Assembly: GCA_037176885.1 (NCBI GenBank)
Contig: JAWWNJ010000020.1
Span: 1,922,001 to 1,986,000 of the forward strand
Direction: 5' to 3'
Length of the DNA: 64,000 bases
From: Favolaschia claudopus
Lineage: Eukaryota > Basidiomycota > Agaricomycetes > Agaricales > Mycenaceae
Shown here: positions 57,657-64,000 of the stretch, in pieces
Numbering within the stretch: position 1 is the first letter of the stretch
How the letters are laid out: every line of letters starts with the position of its first letter
Position numbers and translations under genes: made by a program
The notes under the pieces: generated by a model
The model's database searches: none
Seen by the model: the letters and a program-made list of their open reading frames with translations, nothing else
What the model was told of the DNA's origin: nothing

Positions 57657-57776
57657 GAGCGTGATTATCGCGTACACGTGACCCAATACTTTTTCCGCAT
57701 AAGACTTTTCACTCTGAATCACCACAACGACGCGCTCGAGTCACCCCCGACCTCTTGTAACTCATTCTTCACATCA

Positions 57777-58778
57777 TGTTCAACACCACTGCCGTAAATA
57801 AGGCCGCCATAGACGCCCTTAAGAAGGCAGGCATCTCAAATAGAGATGTAGCCTAAAAAGAGAATGTTGCGCCCTCTACGGTCCCCCAAATCGATGCCCG
57901 CTATGGTCCAACGCACGGCTTCAATGAGAAAGCACCTAGGCCGAGTATCCCACGCCAAATGAGCGAGCGAAACATCCGTAGAGCCCTCCAATCGCTCTCT
58001 TCTGGCAAAGCCAAGAATGCATCAGACCTGCAGCGGAAATATTTCCCGCATTTGCACGTTGATACGGTCCGGTCTGCGCTACGAGAGCGTGGATTAGGGG
58101 CCTATGTAGGCCAATCCGAGTCTCTGTTGAAGCAAGAGCACCGGAGAAAGCGAAAAGAGTGGGGGGAACTTCATTGTTACCGGACTGCAGAGAATTGGCG
58201 GGCCGTTATATTTTCAGATGAGTCAAAATATAACATCATTGGTTCGGGTGGCTGGTAGTGGTGCTGAAGGGAATTAGAGAAGGCGTATGATCCCAGATAT
58301 AAGAAGAAGGTCCAACTCGGCGGCGGGAGTGTTATGGTCTGGGGCTGTCTCACCCGACACGGTGTCGGTCAACTTCATCGGATCGAAGGGATCATGGATG
58401 GCTTCGTTTACACTGACATCCTCTCGGAATCCCTTTTCGACATTCCGGACCAGCATAATCTGGACCGCTCGACCATTTATTTCCAGCAAGACGGCGACTC
58501 AAAGCATAAATCCAAGCACGCGCAGGGGTGGCTTAATCTCGAGGGCTTTGATGTTCTTCCCTGGTGCCCGTACTCGCTCGATATGAGCATCATAGAGAAT
58601 CTTTGGGATCATTTGGAGCTTATGGTACGCGCTCGGGACTCTCTGCCGAAGAACCAGGATCACTTTGAAGGAGGAGTGGGAGAAAATAGATCAGACATAT
58701 ACTGACAAGTTATACGGCAGTATGCCCAACAGCGTGCGCAAAGTGTTGAAGGAAAAGGGAGGCCCGACTCACTATTAA
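57777..58778 (+). pseudogene. Degenerate Tc1/mariner transposase
   Basis: The N-terminal helix-turn-helix region (MFNTTAVNKAAIDALKKAGI) carries an in-frame TAA at 57,855. It continues RNIRRALQSLSSGKAKN, then the DDE core: VIFSDESKYNI, TIYFQQDGDSKHKSK and PWCPYSLDMSIIENLWDHLE. A stop in the GSGGW region, a frame shift, and another near 58,675 separate the parts; the C-terminus reads MPNSVRKVLKEKGGPTHY. This is the Tc1-type family that moves by cut-and-paste at TA. Clear TIRs were not found. Inactive. Confidence 0.9.
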
Positions 58779-59111
58779 TGTTCTGTGAGCTTTTCTTGTC
58801 CGTTTTCCCTCTCAAACTCATTTTCTGACTTGTATTTCCTAAAGCGGCAAAAAGCAGATATATAATTGGATCACCCATCACCAATAAATTCATTGCACAG
58901 CTCTCATTTTTGGACGCAGCTTCCCGATATCTTACAATGTTACATGCACATACTACACATAGTGTACTCCATACTGAGTCACAAAAGTTACCAGCCTATC
59001 ACCACGATCTTGCGCAACACGAGCATCTTTCTCACAGATGCCGTGATCCCATACTTTTTCCGAGTCAGTGTATCAGCGACAGAGAGAGCACGAAGATCAA
59101 GCACCTCAAAT

Positions 59112-59603
59112 ATGGACGTCGATTCAACCCCTCCCCCCACAAACTCCTTCGTCCCCACAGAATCACAGGATTCATCAAGCCCTGATACTCAACGACCACA
59201 GTCTGCCGCATCCTTCACCTCACATCATTCAGCATCTTCGACTGGTTCATCTGAATCATCCTCTTCGACATCTTCGTCCGCTTCTGCGTCCTTGGGCGAA
59301 TCTGGGCATCCTGGAAGAAGCTCTAGATCATTCCATTCAAGCAGGTCTACTGCTTCACGCGCTGCCGCAGAGGCTGTTTTGGAAGTGAACGAACAGGATT
59401 ACAGTGATGAGCAACTTACGAGCGGATCTGATTTGACCGTAACAATCGACACAGAAACCGGTCAAATGAATGGTGATTGGTACGAGGAAAGAGAGTTTGA
59501 GCAAGTGTTGGCAAAGGCCGGTATCGACGAAGATGATCAGACTTCCGAAGTAGAGGAGGACAGGCCGGAAGCTCCTAACGATGTAGATTCTGACGGGGAG
59601 TAG
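59112..59603 (+). CDS. Ser-rich acidic hypothetical protein
   Basis: Starts MDVDSTPPPTNSFVPTESQD (the frame is also open upstream to 58,866, but the ATG at 59,112 begins the protein-like part). A long Ser-rich low-complexity stretch is followed by EAVLEVNEQDYSDEQL, SDLTVTIDTETGQMNGDWYE and an acidic tail. No domain is recognised. It is convergent with the next gene, ends about 85 bp apart. Confidence 0.5.
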   Translation: MDVDSTPPPTNSFVPTESQDSSSPDTQRPQSAASFTSHHSASSTGSSESSSSTSSSASASLGESGHPGRSSRSFHSSRSTASRAAAEAVLEVNEQDYSDEQLTSGSDLTVTIDTETGQMNGDWYEEREFEQVLAKAGIDEDDQTSEVEEDRPEAPNDVDSDGE

Positions 59604-59687
59604 GAAGAGAATTACAACTGTACAACGTCATTCAATAATAAGAATAACAAAAGAGTCGGTCAAAGTAAATGGAATGGAATACAAATT

Positions 59688-60478
59688 TCAATCGCCTCTT
59701 CCTCTTCGTCTCCGCGTCGCCGTCGTTCGATACGGAGCCCGGTAAGCTGCAGAAATTTTGGCAACTTCGGTTTCCTTCGGAAGGGTCGGACCCGCTCGAC
59801 GAGTTTTGCTCGTGACCTCCTCCAGAACCGCGGGCTTCGAGCGTCTGGCACGCTTTGCAGGGGGTGGAATCGGTGAAGATCGTTGTCGAGGCTCTTCTTC
59901 ATCACTAGATTCCTCCTCCTCCTCCTCCTGTTCCTCCTCCACTTCAATCTCCGAGTCCGAAGTATCCACCAACATCTTCTTTGACTTTCGGCGAACACGT
60001 GGCTTCGATTTTCGGCCGGTTCGTTGTTTTGAGTTCTTCTTGACTCGAGCTGTCTCGCGGTCGGAACGAATGGTTGATTGAGCGTCCAGAATAACGTCGA
60101 AAAGATGGAAAGTATGTGTTGGTGCGAATGTCCAAGGCTTAACGATATCGGAGAGGGTTTGTAGGGAATCTATGGCAAGGAATTTGTCGAGAATGAGCGT
60201 CGTGATATGTGAGGGAAAGTAAGAAGACTTCGGGCGATAATGATTGACCGCCCGCAACTATTCGGTCAACCGGACCTTCTCTCCAAACGCCCCCAGCGCA
60301 GCCGACACAACTTCACGTTCCTTCTTCTTAAGTCGTTTTTTCTCGGCAGCCGTCAGTGGGACAGATTGTGTGGCAGCGGGTGGCGTGAATGGTGTCAAGA
60401 CGATGCCAGGAGGAAGCGGTGGTGTTGGGAATGAGAGGGTGAGGTTGGCCCGTTCCTGCCTTCACATACATACTGCCA
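59688..60478 (-). pseudogene. C-terminal part of a nuclear, charge-patterned protein
   Basis: The frame includes PLTAAEKKRLKKKEREVVSA, an in-frame TAG at 60,259-60,261, then HYRPKSSYFPSHITTLILDK and VKPWTFAPTHTFHLFDVILD, followed by basic KKNSKQRTGRKSKPRVRRKS, a Glu run and PPAKRARRSKP, ending RRRRGRGD. The folded part could be the tail of a helicase-type transposon protein, but I cannot assign it. The beginning is lost where the helicase fragment at 60,492 (opposite strand) starts. Confidence 0.45.
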
Positions 60479-60491
60479 TGAGACCGTTACG

Positions 60492-60779
60492 GATGCACGC
60501 AAAAACAAACTCAATCTCGTACAGATAATAGAAGAATGCAAGACCTACAGCATCGTTTGCGTCGATCCGGAACATCTTCTCAACATGTCGTGGCGCCAAA
60601 TCGTGGCATCTGATACGTTTCGAGCGAATGTGGTCTACGGTTGCATAGACGAGGTTCATCTGGTGAACGAGTGGGGCGAGAGCTTTCGTCCCCAATTCAA
60701 ACATATCGGTGCCTTCCTGCGTGGCCGCCCTCCCTCCTCTGTCTCTATCATGGGTCTTTCGGCCCGAGACCTACTCTAG
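60492..60779 (+). pseudogene. RecQ-like DExH helicase fragment
   Basis: Reads ETVTDARKNKLNLVQIIEEC, SIVCVDPEHLLNMSWRQIVA and the motif II block VYGCIDEVHLVNEWGESFRP, followed by FLRGRPPSSVSIMGLSA, where motif III should be. DEVH plus the aromatic loop EWGESFRP is RecQ-like. It stops at a foldback element immediately downstream. Confidence 0.8.
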
Positions 60780-60787
60780 ACCCCCAC

Positions 60788-61272
60788 GCGGACACTCCGA
60801 AAAAATCGGTGTTGAGGGCAGGAACTCGTCTTGGAGACAAAAACTTCCTGCAACAGTTTCCACTCCCCGGAAACTGTTCGTGAAAACAATTGTTTCCGGA
60901 ACAGTTCCGGCCGCTTGCAGAACAAAAAGAATCCTCGGCACTCTCCGGTCCTCGGGAATTAAGTGTTTCCGGATCAGTTTCCCCGGATGATGGAGAACAA
61001 ATGTTTCCAACCCTCGGAAACCCGGCTCCGGCGGCCGGAAAGAATTAGTTTCCGGCACCTTCGGGAAACTGTTGCCGAAATATTTTATCTCCGGGCCGCG
61101 GAATTCGTCACGGGTTCTTTTGTTTTCCGCCAAGGTTTCCGACCACTGGAAACCGTTGCAGAAACAATTGTTTTCACGAACGGTTTCCGAGGGGTGGAAA
61201 CTGGTGCGGAAACTTAATCTCTCCAAGACAAATTTCTAGCCCTGGTAAGACGGGTTTTTTGGGAGTGTCCGG
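60788..61272. mobile_element. About 485-bp foldback element rich in GGAAAC motifs
   Basis: Short terminal repeats GGACACTCCGAAAAAA and TTTTTTGGGAGTGTCC, with a body of many inverted GTTTCC/GGAAAC motifs (for example ACAATTGTTTCCGG against GAAACAATTGTTTTC). It interrupts the helicase fragment. No obvious target duplication. Confidence 0.6.
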
Positions 61273-61699
61273 ATGGACCCACCACGCCGTCGCCCTTGCA
61301 ATTACAATGCGGCGAGTAGGAGGAGCTCCCTCCCTCTAATCGTTTCCGATCGCAATTGATTCTGCCTCCTCCTCTTCCTCTACTCGATCACCCTGAATCC
61401 ATTTGCAGGTTCCAATCCTTTCATCATCTGGACTGTCATTGTCTAGTATGACATAAATATTAGGTTCGATTACAAAGTATCCTCTTTTTGAGAATTTTGG
61501 AAGCTATAACGGGTTTGCACCCGGACGTTCCTTCCCAAACCTCATGGAGCTCATGCCTTTCAACCCCTTTTTTGCGGAATGCGGCCCCAGCTGCCGTACA
61601 CCTGGTGGCGCCGGTGCCCTGTCACCCTTTCTTGTCATCTTGCGCCGATCACATCTTCAAGGCAACTCAGTCAAGACAAACGATCGCTTTCTATAATTC

Positions 61700-61729
61700 T
61701 TCCTCCTCCTCCTCCTCCTCCTCCTCCTC
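61700..61729 (+). repeat. (TCC)n microsatellite in the GTPase 5' leader
   Basis: Ten TCC units end about 10 bp before the start codon of the Ras-like gene. Confidence 0.9.
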
Positions 61730-61739
61730 ATCTCTGTGC

Positions 61740-62563
61740 ATGGATCGGCGGCAGATTGTTGTCCTTGGTGCCCCGGCAGCTGGTTGTTCTTCCTCTGATC
61801 TTGTCCCGGAGCTACTGACAGCAGACAGGAAAATCCTCCCTTATCGCAAAGTACTGCAATGGGTCTTTCAACGAGAGATATTACCCAAGCCTCGAGACGA
61901 AGTTAAGGAGGGTCGTGAACTTTGACGATATACAGTACAACTGCTCTATTATAGACACTGAAGGCCAGGTTATTCACTCCGTTGCATTGGAACGTATCGC
62001 AGAACCTACTATCTCGCAGGACCAATTTTCGCTCTTCAAAGAACACCATGTGACGGGGACTCACGGTTACATCTTAGCACGTTCCGCTATATGGTTGGAT
62101 GTTTAACTTGCTCATGATAGCTATAGGTCTATTCCATGTGTCATCGACAGTCTTTCGACTTGGTTCAAGTTCTTTACAAGAAAATCATGGAGTATACCGG
62201 TCACGCTAGTATTGCAGTGGTGATCGTTGGCTGCAAAGCAGACCTTGAATCAAAGTGCGGCTCTTATGTTTTCCCTTTGCAGTACACTCCAACCCCCTAG
62301 TCGTCAAATTGAGAGGGTGGATCTCGAAGGATGGGCGAAGTCGGTGGGAGCTCAGTGGATTGAAACTAGTGCAAAGACTGGCTCACATGTCGGTGAGTGA
62401 TCTTCGATAAATATGTATAATGATAAGCAGCATCAGTTGACTATTATGAGCAGATGCCGCCTTTGAACTATGCTTGAGACAAATTAAAAGACAGGACGTC
62501 GAGTTACATTTGGAATTCCAGCAAAACGCTAACAATCATGTCCAACGATGCGTGTTTATGTAG
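61740..62563 (+). CDS. Rheb/Ras-like small GTPase with CaaX box
   Basis: Six exons (61,740-61,782; 61,829-61,968; 62,020-62,076; 62,127-62,254; 62,301-62,392; 62,454-62,563) give 189 residues, normal for the family. Motifs: G1 GAPAAGKSS (split by intron 1), effector region RYYPSLETKLRR, G3 IIDTEGQDQFSLF, then GYIL-VYS, G4 VIVGCKADL (Asn replaced by Cys), G5 ETSAK, and C-terminal RCVFM, a CaaX prenylation signal. DTxGQDxFS-F plus GYILVYS points to the Rheb subgroup, which activates TORC1 on endomembranes. Intron 3 appears to use a rare GC-AG pair (GCACGT..TATAG). The whole gene can be read without frame breaks, unlike most neighbours. The Cys in G4 may weaken guanine specificity. Confidence 0.85.
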
Positions 62564-62697
62564 CGCTGTAATTGGGATGCACGGCACCTTTGGCTCCGCC
62601 ATACTCACTGCCATTCTGAAAAAAGGCTATCCCTCCGCCATTAACTATCAAAAGTTGCTTACCAATAGCCTTTTATGGAAGTCCCCCCTTGTATTGG

Positions 62698-62776
62698 GAA
62701 TATTAAACTCCGATCGACCGGTCTGTCTATCGACAGCTTGCTTCATACATAGACAGACGGTCACCGCTCTACTGCT
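62698..62776 (-). repeat. Solo end related to the 49-kb element's TIR
   Basis: Read on the minus strand: TAGAGCGGTGACCG, a stem CTGTCTAT/ATAGACAG around AAGCAAGCTGTCG, then GGTCGATCGGAGTTTAATA. It parallels the tip of the terminal repeats at 49,227 and 55,551. No matching partner or target duplication is seen here. Confidence 0.6.
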
Positions 62777-62839
62777 GATGATGTTTTGCGCACCAACACT
62801 TCGTTCCTCGGTAGGCGAAGGGAGCGCTCGTCCCGCTCT

Positions 62840-63155
62840 TGTGGCTCTGCCGTCCATCTCTCGCCGCACCCCTCGCGTCACGCATCAAATGTATGCCCCT
62901 GCTTCCGTAGTCCGAGCGCTCGCGCCTCCCGCTCCCAATGCCTCGCAATCGAGCTCACGCGACACCCCTCCCGTCACGCATCAAACCTATGCCCACCATT
63001 CTGTCGGCCAAGCGCCGCTCCCGTGGCTCTGCCGTCCAGCTCTCGCCGCATCCCTCCCGTCACGCATCATACTTATGCCCACCATTCTGTAGGCCAAGCT
63101 ATCGCGCCTCCCGCTCCCAAAGCCTCGCAATCGAGCTCACGCGACACCCTTGTTG
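62840..63155 (+). repeat. Tandem repeat, two units of about 165 bp with half-unit similarity
   Basis: Two copies of GTGGCTCTGCCGTCCA/G followed by CTCTCGCCGCA, the CCTCGCGTCACGCATCA motif (three to four occurrences), TATGCCCACCATTCTGT and CTCCCGCTCCCAA-GCCTCG. GC-rich. It sits between the GTPase and the edge gene. Confidence 0.75.
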
Positions 63156-63446
63156 ACACGTAGTCTCGTAAACAAGACTGGGAGCTCAGCCAAAGGCGAG
63201 CTTGCGAGCCTGGCTGAGTGTACGGCAAGCTAGACAAGAGCACGGCGGATCGTGCCGGGCCTGCCGACATAGCCACTGATCTCCTGATCACCTCCGCTCA
63301 TCGACGCGTCTGCTCTCAAGGCTTTTCTACGCGTCTTCCTCGCCCTCAGCTCAGCTTTTCATATCTTCTCTGTGTTCAGTATGACCACCACATCTCTTTG
63401 CGGCCTTCCACTTCCTCTTCCAGCCACTTTTGACTTCGCCGCCTAA

Positions 63447-64000
63447 ATGACGACACCACCAGAAGTTCCTGCGCCAGTTGGGATGAATCTCGCGCCTAAG
63501 AACGCTCGAAATCTTGTCATCGAACGCACTAATGAGACTAGCCTTGCCCTGACTCGCGCTTATCAAGACGCCGCTGCCTCGACTGCCGGTGTTGGCGCTC
63601 TTGATGTTGGCGCCCCCCTCCTTTCTCATTTCACTTACACCGACGAAGAAAAGTCTCTCCTCGTCGCATCGAAGGATGTTGTTGATTCTACGGGACCTCT
63701 TCCCGTGTATATGACTATATTCATCGCTACCGAGCGCATGAAGGCGGCTCGGGCTGATATGGATGAGAAGGCTAAGCGTGAGGCTGACCGTGTCGTCAGA
63801 GAGGCAGAGAAAGCCAAGGCAGCCCGTCCTATATTCGGGACGCAGCTCATGGCCAACCCGCGCATCGTTTCCGCTGTCGCAACTGGTGAGACCCCGATCC
63901 CCGACATCTTCCATGTTTCTCTTCACCATAAGATATATTTTCCTCTTCACTGGTGGAGCGACAAGATACTCCGACAAGCCTTCGACTTTCCTCACTCCAT
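63447..64000 (+). CDS. Partial gene running off the window, unknown function
   Basis: Open from ATG at 63,447 to the window edge (184 codons, no stop, no intron): MTTPPEVPAPVGMNLAPKNA, a helical charged stretch ERMKAARADMDEKAKREADR followed by VVREAEKAKAARPIFG, then DIFHVSLHHKIYFPLHWWSD. The layout (N-terminal low complexity, coiled coil, then an aromatic P-L-x-x-W/F segment) resembles agaricomycete multi-copy hypothetical proteins linked to transposons, but I cannot name a family. The upstream 280 bp is pyrimidine-rich near the start codon, as in fungal promoters. Confidence 0.65.
   Translation, partial: MTTPPEVPAPVGMNLAPKNARNLVIERTNETSLALTRAYQDAAASTAGVGALDVGAPLLSHFTYTDEEKSLLVASKDVVDSTGPLPVYMTIFIATERMKAARADMDEKAKREADRVVREAEKAKAARPIFGTQLMANPRIVSAVATGETPIPDIFHVSLHHKIYFPLHWWSDKILRQAFDFPHS

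Noticed and set aside
60788..61226. 151-codon minus-strand frame
   Set aside because: It runs through the foldback element and consists of translated GGAAAC repeats.
1..64000. CRISPR arrays, rRNA genes, telomeric repeats
   Set aside because: No regularly spaced direct repeats with unique spacers, no rRNA-like sequence and no telomere-type arrays were found.

Overview
This window looks like a repeat-rich accessory region from an agaricomycete (mushroom-forming basidiomycete) genome. Spliceosomal introns are short (about 45-65 nt) and GT-AG, and many protein families are ones typical of that group: Plavaka transposase, DUF6532, DUF6589, RecQ-like helicases, copia, Helitron and Tc1. Most identifiable sequence is mobile or has been hit by mobile elements. 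Only a few loci look like ordinary genes: a complete Rheb/Ras-like GTPase near 61.7-62.6 kb, a partial gene running off the right edge, and perhaps the zinc-finger gene at the left edge.

Layout. 0.2-2.1 kb: zinc-finger gene (minus). 2.1-13.4 kb: mostly anonymous sequence with several small inverted-repeat elements. 13.6-19.3 kb: a large decayed multi-exon gene with transposase-like motifs; its 5' part holds a 1.7-kb poly(A)-tailed retro-insertion, which itself holds a 778-bp LTR element (TRIM). 20.7-28.8 kb: a Plavaka transposase gene (minus) split by a 4.4-kb terminal-inverted-repeat insertion. 29.0-31.6 kb: a DUF6532 gene interrupted by a 684-bp TA-flanked foldback element. 32-48 kb: duplications, MITEs, a truncated copia gag-pol, a LINE ORF1, a Helitron Rep fragment and GC-rich repeats. 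48.1-48.8 kb: a SINE-like insertion with a 13-bp target-site duplication.

The most interesting object is at 49,227-55,551. It is a 6.3-kb element with terminal inverted repeats of about 210 bp and a perfect 9-bp target-site duplication (AGAGCCACG). Inside are two convergent genes whose starts sit close to the inner edges of the repeats: a RecQ-like DExH helicase (plus) and a DUF6589 protein (minus). The architecture resembles that of Mutator/MuDR, but no MULE transposase is visible. The DUF6589 protein is therefore a candidate transposase or co-factor of what may be an undescribed helicase-carrying transposon. The DUF6589 gene carries its own nested 599-bp element.

55.6-64 kb: the 5' part of a copia element with a half-tRNA-iMet primer binding site, two further helicase fragments (one between inverted repeats), a degenerate Tc1 transposase, a pair of convergent acidic proteins, the Rheb-like GTPase, a tandem-repeat block and the partial gene at the edge.

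Several insertions can be 'undone' on paper: removing the element and one target-site copy rejoins the host reading frame. This gives a relative history of insertions. Many coding regions also carry single-base frame breaks, which reflect decay, sequencing indels, or both. Exon boundaries are by eye and database families are named from recognised motifs, not from searches.
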